A DNA stretch of 64,000 nucleotides from Gossypium raimondii. Lineage: Eukaryota; Streptophyta; Magnoliopsida; Malvales; Malvaceae. The translations under genes were made by a program, and so were the position numbers. The stretch is taken from contig NC_068575.1 of the NCBI RefSeq assembly GCF_025698545.1, positions 53,763,980 through 53,827,979 of the forward strand, in the 5' to 3' direction. The notes beneath the pieces were generated by a model. That model did no database searches. It was not told where the DNA came from and saw nothing but the letters and a program-made list of their open reading frames with translations. Numbering within the stretch: position 1 is the first letter of the stretch; every line of letters begins with the position of its first letter. This document shows positions 12,860 to 25,570 of this stretch, in pieces.

Positions 12860-13753
12860 ATGTCTAACCCAAGGTATGTTCATCTTTGTCTATTAGATCT
12901 GCTTTCGCTAATTAACATTGCAGTTGCATCTCAAGAACTGAAGCCTGCAAATGTATGTATGTTACTTTCTAGGTTGGAAGGTAAGGTGGCTCTTATCACT
13001 GGTGGAGCCAGCGGTATCGGTGAGGAGACGGCGAGGTTCTTTGTACAACATGGGGCTTTGGTTGTTATTGTTGATGTCCAGGATGATCTGGGGAATCAAG
13101 TCGCTGCATCGATCGGCCTTGACAAGGTTAGTTACCGGCACTGCGATGTACGAGAGGAGAAGCAGGTTGAGGAAGCAGTAAGTTTCACAGTGGAGAAATA
13201 TGGGAAGCTGGATATCTTATTCAGCAATGCGGGTACCCTAGGCTCGTTAACCGGAATCTTAGAAATTGACCTGGATGACTTTGACAACACCATAGCCACG
13301 AACGTTCGAGGGGTGGCCGCCACGATCAAGCATGCCGCTCGAGCTATGGTGGCTAAAAACACACGCGGATCCATCATATGCACTGGAAGTGTAGCATCTT
13401 TTGTAGGAGGAACTGGTCCCAATGGTTATACAACATCAAAGCATGCTATCGTAGGGCTTGTTCGAGGAGCGTGTAGTGAGCTAGGGGCTCATGGGATCCG
13501 AGTCAATTGCGTTTCTCCCTACGGAGTTGCCACGCCGCTCGCTTGTAGAGCCTACAATTTTGAACCAAGTCAACTGGAGGCCAACAGTTATTCGGCAAGC
13601 AACTTGAAAGGTATTGTGTTGAAGGCTAGACACGTTGCAGAGACAGTGTTATTTCTTGCTTCTGATGAGTCCGCTTATATCAGCGGCCAAAACTTGGCTG
13701 TTGATGGAGGATTTACTGTGGTTACTCACAGTCTTTCAACATTTACCGATTAA
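12860..13753 (+). CDS. Short-chain dehydrogenase/reductase (SDR110C type), two exons
   Basis: NAD(P)-dependent alcohol/ketone oxidoreductase of the plant SDR110C group, which includes xanthoxin, secoisolariciresinol, isopiperitenol and momilactone-type dehydrogenases. Exons 12860-12873 and 12973-13753 give 264 residues. Visible motifs: TGGASGIG cofactor loop (14-21), Asp39 after strand beta-2 (points to NAD rather than NADP), NAG (90-92), and catalytic tetrad Asn115, Ser144, Tyr157 and Lys161 in YTTSK. The 99-bp intron (AG|GTATGT ... TTTCTAG|G) has a length divisible by three and no stop, so a naive reading gives 297 residues with 33 foreign residues. Splicing joins MSNPR directly to LEGKVALITGG, which matches the family. 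Substrate cannot be told from sequence. Looks intact. Confidence 0.9.
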   Translation: MSNPRYVHLCLLDLLSLINIAVASQELKPANVCMLLSRLEGKVALITGGASGIGEETARFFVQHGALVVIVDVQDDLGNQVAASIGLDKVSYRHCDVREEKQVEEAVSFTVEKYGKLDILFSNAGTLGSLTGILEIDLDDFDNTIATNVRGVAATIKHAARAMVAKNTRGSIICTGSVASFVGGTGPNGYTTSKHAIVGLVRGACSELGAHGIRVNCVSPYGVATPLACRAYNFEPSQLEANSYSASNLKGIVLKARHVAETVLFLASDESAYISGQNLAVDGGFTVVTHSLSTFTD

Positions 13754-14735
13754 TGGTTGTGGAAGCCAATTTTTGATATAATTCTCTGTAACATTTATCA
13801 GTAAAGTTTCTTCGACTTGCGAGTCCAACCTTATTACCAGTACATTCCATGTGCATTTTCCCTATAATCTGCATTATGCAGTGCCTTTTTTAATCTTTTT
13901 TTCTATTTTATACTTGACAAATGAATAAGTCTTGTCTGCCATTATCTCCACACCTCCTATTTTTTTCACCCCATTTTCGGCCCTAAAGTTCTCAGTAAAG
14001 GAATATGCATCAAAGGAACTCTCCAAAGTAATTTTCTCTGTTTCTACTATTAAACCGTACTAAGAGGGGATGTTCTACTGCTAACTAGTTCAGTTAATAC
14101 CAGAATTTAAAATTTGTTAATTAAATTAAAACCAATTTATTTTTTTTTAATTTTAACCCAGAATTAATCGACTGAACTAATTTTAGTTAAATTCAATTAA
14201 ATTTTATAATAAATTTGAAAATTTTAAAGCATAATATTATATATTATCTCAAAATACCATCACAAAGCAAATATCAAATTTAGACATATGCTTAATGCTC
14301 GGTAGGATCTCTAAATTATATTCATTTTCACTTTAGCACTTAGAATTTTTTAAATTTCACTTTCATCTTCTTTTTTTTTTAAATTTCTCTTTCATACTTA
14401 AATTATCATTCTGCTACACGATTTTTTTAATTTCACTTTCATCATCTTCTTTTTTTAAATTTCTCTTTCATACTTAAATTATCATTCGCTACGATTTAGC
14501 CCACAATATTTAACAAATTGACCCATTACGCTATCAGAATGCACTTTGTCACTTTCTTTTATTTTTTGATATTATGATTAACTAAAATAATTTAAAAGAA
14601 AACATTATATAAAACATTTCAAGATTTTAAAAAATTCAATTTAAAAAAAATTCTAGAAAATCCTAAAGTATATAAATTTAAAATTTTAAAAAATCAAAAT
14701 AATATATAAAAATTATTTAAAATTTAGTAAATTAA
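13754..14735. other. Spacer after the SDR gene, with a local tandem duplication
   Basis: 3' flank of the SDR gene followed by A/T-rich DNA. At about 14352-14428 and 14429-14505 a unit of about 77 bp carrying 'TTTCACTTTCAT', 'AAATTTCTCTTTCATACTTA' and 'AATTATCATTC' occurs twice in tandem. No gene seen. Confidence 0.5.
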
Positions 14736-14884
14736 GGGTAGGTTTGGATGGGCGGTGAGATGTGGTACAGTGTGTTTAGGTTACTTTTTGTCTCACGCTA
14801 CAATATCGTTATAGTATTTAATCTCACTACCACCACTGTTTTTATATTAACCGCAAGTAAACACACCACCTATCCAAACCCACC
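14736..14884. repeat. Harbinger-type MITE with TTAA flanks
   Basis: A 149-bp element whose left end GGGTAGGTTTGGATGGGCGG pairs as an inverted repeat with its right end CCACCTATCCAAACCCACC. It is flanked on both sides by TTAA (14732-14735 and 14885-14888), consistent with the TTA/TWA target preference of PIF/Harbinger-derived MITEs. The interior is also partly palindromic (GTCTCACGCTACAATATCG). No coding capacity. Confidence 0.8.
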
Positions 14885-14888
14885 TTAA

Positions 14889-17800
14889 GAAAAAAAAACC
14901 TAAAATTTCCAAGAATATATCTTCTAAAAAATTGTAATAATTTATTTTAAAATATTTTTTACAAAACACCCCAAAAATACAAAAAAATCTAAAATCCAAA
15001 ACAATATATCAAAATTTCAAAAACAAATTGAAAAAGTTTAACTCAAAAATATAGATTCTAGAAATTGAAATTTTAAAAATTTAAAATAGTTTATAGAAAA
15101 ATTTTAATACTTTAAAAGTGCAAAAATATAAAATAAAACTGATTTTTGAAATAATTCAAACGAAAATTTAATTAGCACTTGGTCAACTCAACTAACAATG
15201 GTCAGTGGTGGTAAACTTTGGTCAAAGTCATTGATATATTTTATAAAATACGCAATTTTTTTTAATTTTAATTTCTAATTTTTTGGAATATATTTTGTAA
15301 TTTCATAATCATGAATGCCATGTTTTGCCTTTGAAATGGTTAGAAAGTTCCACGCGACACATTTTGACTATTATAAAACTTGGACTTAATTGAATAATAA
15401 AATGATAGCTTAAGTATCAAAGTGGGACAACAAATATATTTAGGTACTAATATGAGAAAACATATATAATTCAAAAATTAAATTGACATATTAAAACAAC
15501 TAGAATAATTTTATATATGTAAGCTATGACTAAAACATCGTAGTATTTAACTAATTAATTAATAGAATGTCGATGATAAACAAGGAAAGGAGGAGACAGT
15601 GATGGTTTACACGGTGGAGGATGTGCAAAGAGTTATAAAAGGAGGTGTTCTTTTCTAATAGTGGAAAAGGTGTAATGGAGTGACATGAATTATTCTTAAG
15701 GATAAGGACGATTATTTATAGGTGAATGTGACCTTCTCTTAGTTTTGGATGCAAGTCCCAAATTGATGTGACACTTGGGAGCACTATAATCCTCTAGATA
15801 GGTGGCGATAAGATAGAGATGAGGTGAGATCCCACATATGAGTCATGCTAGGAAAGACCCAACATATATTTTTGGCAAGGTAAACCGTAGGAGTTTCACG
15901 TGTTATGCATATGTATGTTCACAAAGCTCAATCTTGATAAGGTGCTACCCTTGACGAGGTGTCGATCGACCAGCAAAGTTGTGCCATGATGAGGTAAAGG
16001 CAACAAAGCCTAGACGGAAAAAGTAATTATAAAATCCCCCCAATTTCGTTCTTGGTTTGTAGTAATGAATGTGCATGCAATGGAAATGGTACACTTTTGG
16101 AGAGTGTCTATTTTGGCGTTATTTGAGTTTTCACTAAATGTTAAAAAGAATGTGTTCAATCATTATTGGCCAGTGAACTGATAAAGCATAATTTAGGAGA
16201 CACATGCCAGTGTTTTTATTGGTTTTGGAAAGTTGTATCATTTTGAATCTTCACTCGTACTGTTTGCTTCTTTATTTATATAAGGTGCCTTTAAGAGTTT
16301 TGTGGAATTTTGGCTTCTACACCTTTAGAGAAAAAGGTTTTGAGAACAATTTTGTTGCTCAATATTTTGCTGGAATCCTCATTGTCAATGGGTCTTTGGA
16401 AGAAACAAAAAAACAACTACTAACGAAGCTCGCACTGGCAAAGGTACATCTTCTAAAAGTAAGGGAGCCTTGCAGGAGACAAAGGAGCCTCAACAAAGTA
16501 GAGAAGAGGCTTGCAATGCGAGAGAGGAGGCTCGCCAAAATAAAGGAAAGCACTCAGCTCATTAGCGAAGAGATGAGCCTCGTGAAGATCAATTGCTTGA
16601 ATAGCTCAAAGATGTTGAAAAATCTAAAGGTCGTCAGTCTATTGCAGCTCCGATTGAGCAACATGCAGCTTAAGCAACAATTGTGAACATCCTTCCTGTC
16701 AGTAGTGTATAGCAAGAAAAAACTGAGAAACTGAAAATTGACTGAACTGAGTTATTTGAATGATTTATGAAATATAAGTTAAAAAATTATGGTTACTTAA
16801 ACCGAATTAAATTCTATTTTTATTTAATTTACAATTTATTTTAATTTTTCATGATGTGAAAAAAAATATTTTGTATTTAAAATAGTGTATTTTAAAAAAA
16901 AATTCATATAAAATTTATTGATTATTTTTTATTTACTTGAAAAATTATATTTTTTAGAAATATTTATGAAACCCAAAAGACTTCAAAATTAAATTCATTC
17001 TGTAATCCAAAAAATCGAAAACCAAGCTGAATTAAATTATGATAGAAATTTTTTTTTCAAGAAGTCTGATCCAACTAAACCAATCTAACCCCTTCCTGTC
17101 TGTAATGCGGCTACTATTGTTAGCGGTGATCCATCCATATTAGTCCCTTCAAAGGTCGTTCATGGAGTTATTCAAGTTGGTGGGAAATCTTGTCCCCAAC
17201 ATTTTCACAGTTAGAGAGATAAAATCCCTTTGGGGGAGTTCCTCTACACTCCTGCAGGTGTGGCTGCCAACTGGGATAGGAGCTTACCATGAGCTGTTGG
17301 TTAAGCTTCTGGCAGAAGCGGTGAACTTGTCCGACTTATAATGGCAGAACTTATGGGGACAATTGATGTACAAGCAGGGGAATTAGAACTCATTCTTCAT
17401 GGTTTAAGGCAAGTCTTTGTAGAGGATGTTGCAGCCAAGAACCACGTTACAAAAGGAATCTAAACATTGGAAGAAGTTCTACGCTTCCTTGAAAAGAAGT
17501 TTCGCTGAGATGGAGTAAAGCCAATAGTAAGGAGAAGAAAGTTGTAGACTCTGAAAAGTTGGTCGCTGAGAGGGAGGCTCATGAGATGGATGCGAGGATC
17601 CAATTAGAGGATTTGAAGAAAGAGACTGACGTCTTAGCAAAGGAAAAAGGCTGGGGAAGAATCAAAGTGTTAAAAGAAAGGGTGAACTGAGAACCAAGGG
17701 AGCTGAACTTACAAGCTTCAGGGATACAAAGGAAGCTGACCTAGAAGACTTCAAAAGAAAAGCGTAAGCCAATATTAGTGATACATTGCCTAAGATTAGG

Positions 17801-18557
17801 CTCAGTACTACTCTTAGCATCCAGGCTTTTAGGTGCCCTCTCAATCTTCACGGTGTAGATTTGCAGAGCCTTTTTGGAAAAGAAGGTAGCTTCGGTATCG
17901 TAGATCCCTTGAGCGAGGCTTAGGATGAATTTGTTAAGGAGTGAAGGGATTCTGGGAAGATTTTTCTTGCTCCTGCTACCCTATGAGAAGAGACAGGTAC
18001 TCCACAAATGATTCAAGAAGAGAAAGCTATTGCGAAGGGTAATAATGATGATAATGTTCCTTCTTTTGGCAAGGTAGAGGCGGCAACTAATGTAGCCGCA
18101 TAAGACTTGGTTTTAATTTGCTTCCAAATTGTAATCTTCCTTCTTTTTTAATGGATGAATACTTACTTCCTTCCTTTCTCGCGCTAACTACTTCTTTGGA
18201 ATCTTGGTAACTTTGATATGACAAAAGATCCATGGTAGATTGTCTACTCTTGCTTGCAAACGTATCATATATTTTGATATAATAACTCATAATATCACTA
18301 TTGTTGAAAAAACTGTTGTAATTGTTGACTTGGAAGTGCTTGATCTAACTTGTCAACTCAAATAATCATATTTGTTAAATATTTGTCTTTAATACCAATC
18401 TTGATCAAGTGATGAATGTTCACATCTCCTTGATAGATGATCATGCATCACACACAGTCCAACTCAACGATGGACTCTCACTTTGTTGAGCTCACCAAGC
18501 ACTTGGGTTCTTCGTAAAGTTGAAAGATAAAGCTTCAACTCAACTCTATGATAATAT
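14889..18557. other. Decayed repetitive region upstream of the copia insertion
   Basis: From about 15600 to 16050 the sequence is less A/T-rich and looks like the long terminal repeat of an old retroelement. From about 16380 to 18060 there are stretches with coding-like composition and charged, coiled-coil-like translations (for example the open frame 16204-16686 and frames near 17340-17700), but no recognisable domain. I read this as a fossil element or pseudogene of unknown family, much interrupted, and propose no product. Confidence 0.35.
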
Positions 18558-18747
18558 TGAAGAAATCTAGGTAAAATAGAGAAAACTATAGAATAAATCT
18601 GTTTTCAATTTAATTCTTTCTGTTTACTTGACTCAATACAAACCCAAATGAGTATATTTCTAGGAAGAAAATAACTTCCTTGCGTAACGAATTAGCTAAC
18701 AATTCAGCTGACCCTAATTGCCTTTCTAACAGATACTATCTTTAACA
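18558..18747 (-). repeat. 3' LTR of the copia element
   Basis: 190 bp, TG...CA ends, nearly identical to 23577-23766. On the minus strand a purine-rich tract (AGAGAAGATGGATGCA) lies directly before it, as expected of a polypurine tract. Confidence 0.92.
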
Positions 18748-21700
18748 TGCATCCATCTTCTCTACTGAAACAACCCGAAAAAAATTTCTAAATCGAGTGA
18801 AATACGACACTGAGAGTGGTTTAGTTAAAACATCAGCAACTTGATTAGACGCAGGAACTTCCCCAATCAAAACAGACCCATCAACAACCTTTTCGCGAAC
18901 AAAAAATAGATCTAACTCCACATGTTTGAATTTGGCGTGTAGCACAGGATTGGCAGCAACGGCTACTGCACTGGAGCTATCACACCAAATATTGGGTTGA
19001 GAAGCTAATCCAATATGTAATTCCTATAGTAGCGAAAGTATCCACAACACATCACTAGTGACAGCAGCTAGACTTCGGTATTCAGCTTCGGCCGTAGATC
19101 GAGATACCACCTACTGCTTCTTAGAAGACCATGACACAGGGTTAGCTCCAAAAAATACACAATAGCCCGAAGTAGACCGCCGATCATCAAAATCCAACCC
19201 CCAGTTTGCATCCGAAAACCCAACTAAAGACAAAGAATCAGATCGGTGAAAAACAATCCCAAAATCAAGAGTACCAGACAAATATCTCAATATCCTCTTA
19301 AGAGCAGCCATATGAACTGTGGTAGGACTATGCATGAACTGACAAATCCTATTTACCGCATATGCAATATCAGGTCTGGTGAGAACTACATATTGTAGAG
19401 CACCAGCCAAACTCCTGTACTCCGTTGGATCAGACAGAGGATCACCGTCACTCTTAGAAATATATGAAGAACTTATCATGGGCGTATGAACACTTTTAGC
19501 ATAAGACAAACCACTACGCTGTAACAGATCCCGAATATACTTCCTCTGATAAAGATGAAGAAACCCAGACGAGGATCGGGTAACCTCAACCCCCAAAAAA
19601 TAATGTAACTCACCCATGTCTTTCAACGAGAACTCATCATTCAACAGTTTTACAAACTAGTCAATAGACGATGGCAAATTACCAGTTATGATTATATCAT
19701 CAACATACACAAGAACATAGAGAGTGGAGCCAGAGTGGACTCGAACAAACAGAGACGCATCCGACTTTGAACCAACAAACCCAACTGTCAGAAGGAATGT
19801 TCTCAACTTTTCAAACCAAGCTCGTGGAGCTTGACACAGACCATACAAAGCCTTCTTTAACCGACAAACCAAGGGTCTTCCATCAAACCCAAGCTTAACA
19901 TACCCAGGAGGTTGCTGCATGAACACTTTACTATCAACATCACCATTCAAGAAGGCATTGTTGACATCAACCTGTCAAAGCGACCATCCTTTAGTAACTG
20001 CAATTGATAAGATAACTCTTATGGTGGCAGGTTTTACTACTGGACTAAATGTTTCTTAAAAATCACAACCTGGGACTTGAGAACAGCTTTTCGCAACCAG
20101 ACGAGCTTTGTACCGTTCAACCATACCATCCGGGTTTTTCTTAACTTTAAACAGCCATTTGCAACCAATAACTTTACGACCAGAAGGCATACGGACCAGT
20201 TCCCAGGTACCATTATTTATCAGGGCATCATACTCGGCTTGAGCAGCAGTCTGCCATTCAGGGCTCGTAAATGCTTCCTCAATTGTTGATGGTTCTACAA
20301 CTTTAACAGCAAGCACTTTAGGTTTAAAAATACCAGCCTTTGACCTAGTAGTCATTGGATGAACATTCATATCAGGTATAGACATCTCTGGTCCTGTCTG
20401 AGCAGATGGAATTAGAACAACTGGTGTGGGAGATTGATCACCAGAATATGACGGGCTACTATGAGAATTAGTATTTGTTGGATCAACATCTACTCCACTC
20501 TGAGGAACCAAAGTCTCATTCAAAGACGTATCACCAGGAGAATTAGTATTTGTTGGATCAACATCTACTCCACTCTGAGGAACCAAAGTCTCATTCAAGG
20601 TACTTGAACACGGGCACTCAGAAGCATTACCAGAATTTTGACGACAAGACAGATTATCTTTGAGCACAGGAAAATAGGTAGATATAGTACTCACCTTCCT
20701 AGTAGACCATGATAGGATGTCGGAGAAAGAAATCGTGATTCATCAAACTCAACATGACGAGAGACAATGATTCTACCATCAGGCAGAAGACATTGGTAAC
20801 CCTTGTGGCAAGAGCTATATCCCAAAAACGTGCACGATTGAGATCGAAAATTTAACTTGTGACGCTGAAACGGGCGCAGATACGAGTAGTAACAACATCC
20901 AAAAATACGTAAATGATCATAAGTGGGGTCGCTCCCATACAAGGCTCTATACGGAGTCTTACCATCAAGCACTGGTGTGGGAAGACGATTTATTAAATGA
21001 ACGGCGCATGTAAACGCATATGCCCAGAACTTCATTGAAAGTCCCGCTTGAGCTAAAAGAGTGAGTCCCATTTCCACAATGTGTCGATGCTTACGCTCCG
21101 CAACACCATTTTGTTCAGAAGAATGATGGCATAAAACTCTATGAATGATACCGTGAGACGCCAAAATTGAAGCTAGTGCTCGATACTCCCCACCCCAGTC
21201 GCTCTGAAACTGTTAGATGGACTTACCGAATTGATTCTGAACTAGCTTCTGAAACTGAATGAAGCAAGTTACCACCTGAGACTTCTGCCGTATTAAGTAC
21301 ACCCAAGTAAACCGAGAACACATATCAACAAACGAGACATAATACCAATTTGAACCAAAAGCTACTGAGGCAGGTCCCCATACATCCGAAACAACCAACG
21401 AAAATGGATCAGCATATTCAGTAGTAGAAATCGAAAACGGCAACTTATAAAACTTTCCCTATTTACAAGCAGTACAAATATCACTCATAGTAACTTTATT
21501 CATAGCAATTTTATTTAGTTTGAATTGACATTTATCAAGTACATTCTTAACAACACTCAATGATGGATGGCCAAGACGTTTATGCCATAACGAACACAAC
21601 TCACTGTCAGCAGTCCGAGATGGAATGTTAACCTGAGCAGTAGACGGATGAAACGAAACAGGAATAGACGCATCTGATATGGAAAACTGATATAGTCCAT

Positions 21701-22329
21701 TATGTATATGGCCCATCAGCAAAATCTTCTGTGTCACGCTGTCCTTTATCACACAATAAGTGGGGTGAAACTCAAAGAAAACACCATTATCAGTTGCAAA
21801 CTGTGATACTGACAATAAATTCTTTCGAATAGCCGGAACACACAAAACATTAGATAACCGAAGTACCCTAGACTGTGTAGACAAAACTCCCTGACCAACA
21901 GACGATATTATAGCCGGTGTACCATCACTCATTAAAAGAGAAGACGTACCTGAATACGGAATAGCATCACGGAGTGCTGAATCATCTTGACTCACGTGAT
22001 TACTAGCACCCGAATCAGGATACCAGGATGTCGTGCCAGCTAGCCCAGGAGCCGGAGAGTCAGATCCATCGCCACTAACCCCACACTGCGCGGAGTTGAT
22101 ATGCGAACCCGAGACAGACGGATCCGAATAATCAGAGGCATGTAAATCTCCCAGTCGAGGAAGTCCAAAACACGGATTCGACGCGGAGAAAACACGAGCT
22201 CGCGGCTTAGTCCGCCACGGAACATCTACACCATCATATGGCTTAGCCGAATCAAGCTGCACATTATTCGAAACAGGGTTAGGAGCAGGCAGCCCAAAAT
22301 CACCATTGGGCCCTCCACCATTCGGCCCA

Positions 22330-22460
22330 ATTGTTTGTGGCCTATACCCATGGTTCTCAAAATTCGGCCTGGGCCCTCCACTATTCGACCCAATAGTTTG
22401 TGGCCTATACCCATGGTTCTCAAAATTCGGCTTGGGCCCACCACCATTCGGCCCTGCATA
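22330..22460. repeat. Short tandem duplication inside the copia gag region
   Basis: A unit of about 60 bp containing GTGGCCTATACCCATGGTTC and CAAAATTCGGC occurs twice in tandem. It lies in the gag part of the copia fossil and encodes repetitive residues. A second short duplication inside the same element lies at about 20470-20600, where a unit encoding SLNETLVPQSGVDVDPTNTN is repeated. Confidence 0.7.
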
Positions 22461-23576
22461 CTGTCCACAAAAATTATTATAAAAATCAGCACAATAATTT
22501 TGACCAAGTGCAAAGTATTTTGACCATAACCATAGTGATTTTGACCAGAATCAACATTATATTGACTAGTGTCATAGCCATTTTGACCAAGGTTCGAAAA
22601 CCGAGGTCGTGTATTCGGTGGTGAAGACCAACCACGATCCCCAGCTTCACTAGAGGGCTGCATCTGAAACTGCATCGGAGATGCCTCGTCACGATGGTAC
22701 CGATAGTAGCAACGCTGAGCAATGTGACCAAACCGAGAGCAGATCTGACATTAGAGACGTGGCCGGAAGTTTCTTCCACGTCCACACACACCCAAACGGC
22801 CCCCGCGCGTCGAACCATCCGTGACCAACACCGATGAATCTTCAACCAGATTCACACTATGCACAACTTCCTGATCCGGCGGAACATGACGATTTTCACA
22901 CTCAATCAGAGCGTCCACCAGCCGCTGAAACGGAAGAGGAGTCGAAGACAACGAAGCAGAAGACATCACGCCTTCGAACTCAGACGGAAGACCCGCAAGC
23001 ATCACCGCTGTCCGCTCCGCCACTGAAATGGACGATCCAGATGCTTCTAGGTGAGCACAAATACTCTTTAACTTGGAAACGTAATCGCGGATCGACAAAC
23101 TCCCTTTCTTGAGGGAGTAAAGTTCATGACGCAACCGTGACTATCGGAGACCCGTATCAGCTGCGAACATCGCCAAAGCTGTAGTCCACACCTAAGATGC
23201 CGATTGCACATCCATAAAAGAGGATATGATTGACGAGCTTATGGTGGAGAGAAGCCACGAAGTTAGGAGATTGTCCTGTTGTTGAAACACAGATGCCGCC
23301 GGATTGAGTACAAGAGCACCATCCGATGCTTGCACAAATCTCGGCAGCACAGATACAGATCCATCAAGAAAACCAAACAAATCATATCCATTAACAATAA
23401 ATCGAACCTGTTGCTTCCACTGAAGAAACATTCCTTCTTCAAGCTTCACAACCTCATGCCGAGAGAATGAGTTCACCACTCGATCAGCAGTAAAACCCGA
23501 GCCATTCAATTCAATAGGGTCTGAGGCAGCAGAATTTTTTGTGGCCATGATTAAGAACGCCTAGCGACTGATACCA

Positions 23577-23766
23577 TGAAGAAATCTAGGTAAAATAGAG
23601 AAAACTGTAGAATAAATCTGTTTTCAATTTAATTCTTTCTGTTTACTTGACTCAATACAAACCCAAATGAGTATATTTATAGGAAGAAAATAACTTCCTT
23701 GCGTAACGAATTAGCTAACAATTCAGCTGACCCTAACTGCCTTTCTAACAGATACTATCTTTAACA
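23577..23766 (-). repeat. 5' LTR of the copia element
   Basis: 190 bp, partner of 18558-18747 with about three differences. It is followed on the minus strand by the initiator-tRNA-Met-type primer binding site at about 23564-23576. Confidence 0.92.
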
Positions 23767-23771
23767 AATAT

Positions 23772-24406
23772 CAACTCATTGAAATATCACTTCGAAGATT
23801 TCACCAAACCAAAAGAAGTTACCTTCCCTAAAATAATTTCTAATAGTCATATGCAAGAAGAGACTAACTTCATTTTCCTCCTTAGAATAAGCTACAAAAT
23901 TAAGAACTTCGAATCATCCCTAGTTGTTGAACATTTTAACCACTATAAGTTTAAAGTCCTTCCTCAAACGTTGGAGGGTTGTCCAAGTACGGAGTCGGGG
24001 AGCTAACAAGTTATGGTTTATTGAGAGCTGAGGCAACAATCATCAGTTTAGTGCTATTAAGGAACTTGAAGCTGAAACCATCAATTATTGGTTGACAACA
24101 AGAATATACATTTCTCTTATTTGCTGCAACCGTGGCCCGTTCTTTCATTCTCTTAATTCAGTGAGAAAGAGAATTCGAACGATGAAGAGTTGGGGTGCTA
24201 GTTTAGAAAGCAAGTTCCAGCGTCTGAGACCCCATCTGTTTCAGCTTCTTGTATCATCAAAAAAGTTAAAACGGACCAATTATTTTCTCCTATTTGTGAA
24301 AGCCACAGTGGAGAAAGCTCAATTCATCCTGGCTTCCATGTTATAGAGCCTTTGCTTTAATATGCTTTGGCTAGGACACTTCCGGAGAATGACGATTGTT
24401 GCCTTA
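23772..24406. other. Continuation of the decayed region beyond the copia element
   Basis: This flank resumes the sequence interrupted at 18557. Short open frames at 23779-24006 and 24092-24346 have no recognisable domain. I treat them as remains of the same unidentified older sequence. It ends at the TTA that precedes the Harbinger terminus. Confidence 0.35.
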
Positions 24407-25190
24407 GGCCCCGTTCTTTTACCCGTTTTAGAAGGACTTTTCATTGAAAAAGTCATTTTTCCTTAAAAGAAATGAAGAACAGCTTCCTTCTCTCCGTATT
24501 ATTTCACCATCAGAAAAGGACTTCTCTCCAGATGAAAAGCTAAAAATTTCTCCTTTTCTTCAACTTGAAGTGCTTTTGGCTGAAAATTGACCAAATTAAC
24601 CTGTCGTCTTCTCCCACACAAACTTTCTTTCTCCCACAAACGTGCTTTTGGCTGAACAGAACAGAAATTTAATTTCTCATCCAGGCAACCCTCCTCTCTC
24701 TTGCTTTGAGGCAACCCTCCAAAGTCTTAAAAGCTTAAAAGGTATCCTATTTATGAATTCTGAAACTGCTTGATCTTTTTTTTTTTTGAAAATGTTTTCG
24801 GCACCTGCCTAGCTCTTCAATGTTTTCGGCGATTTGTTGCATAATTTATGTCTAAGATTAAGATCGTGTTTTGCCGATTTGGGTGTGATAGATTCTAATT
24901 GTTGTTTGGGCTTAATGTTCATCTGCATTTCAGGAGGATTGAATACTTGCATGTTCTTTCCCTTAGATTCTAATTGTGGTTTATTATTTGACTAATTTCA
25001 TTTTGAGGTGAATAACAGTAGATTGGAGCCTTAGCTACAGTGGAATCTGATTGCTCCTCCAAGCTTATTCACCAAACCCCAATTTCATGGTTAGTGCTCA
25101 ATCACTTTTTCTTTTCCCATTTTTTAAGTATTTTTTCTTTTATTTTCTTAAAAAAGAAAAACTTTTCTGTGAGTGTTTTATTTGTGCTGT

Positions 25191-25570
25191 AATGTAAACT
25201 TTGGGGTTCTTTTGATTTAGCTATATTTCATATTTCATTGTTTTATCCTTAAAAAAAATGAATTTTCGATGCAAAATTGGGATAAATTTGGAGGCATTGA
25301 AATGTAAGCTTCTGGGGTCGTTTTATTTAGCTATATTTCGTGTTTCATGTGTTTTGTCCTTGAAAAAAATATATGAACTTTTTTATGCAAAATTGGAAAT
25401 AAATTTAAGGTTTTGAAAATTGGTTTTTTGAAGAATTAGCTAAACAATGGATTGAAACTAATAGAATTGAATTAGTGGTGGAATAAACTATCAGGACGAT
25501 ACAATGTAAGCTTTTGGGTTGTTTTTAATTTAGCTATATGCCATGTTCATGTGTTTTATCCTTAAAAAAA
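25191..25570 (+). repeat. Threefold local repeat in the Harbinger leader
   Basis: A phrase of the form AATGTAAGCTTTTGGGG, TTTAGCTATAT, TTCATGTGTTTTATCCTTAA occurs three times, starting near 25191, 25301 and 25503, with moderate divergence. Noncoding. Probably an internal duplication within the transposon leader or an intron. Confidence 0.6.

Larger units (their letters stand above)
18553..23771 (-). mobile_element. Ty1/copia LTR retrotransposon (fossil, broken), with target duplications
   Basis: Minus-strand element 18558-23766 flanked by the perfect 5-bp duplication AATAT (18553-18557 and 23767-23771). Two 190-bp LTRs (18558-18747 and 23577-23766) start TGAAGAAATC and end TTTAACA. They differ at about three positions (about 98.4% identity), so insertion was recent, roughly within the last one to two million years at usual plant rates. 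Next to the 5' LTR is a primer binding site TGGTATCAG matching initiator tRNA-Met. In order on the minus strand: gag of the UBN2 type with a CCHC knuckle, protease (DSGASNH), GAG-pre-integrase (LWHKRLGHPS), integrase, reverse transcriptase (YVDDIIITG) and RNase H, the copia order. Coding capacity is broken by roughly seven to nine interruptions. It is a fossil despite the young LTRs. Confidence 0.93.

Noticed and set aside
16204-16686. 160-residue open frame with a charged, coiled-coil-like C-terminal half
   Set aside because: No family recognised, no clear gene structure, and surrounded by decayed repetitive sequence. Not called as a gene.
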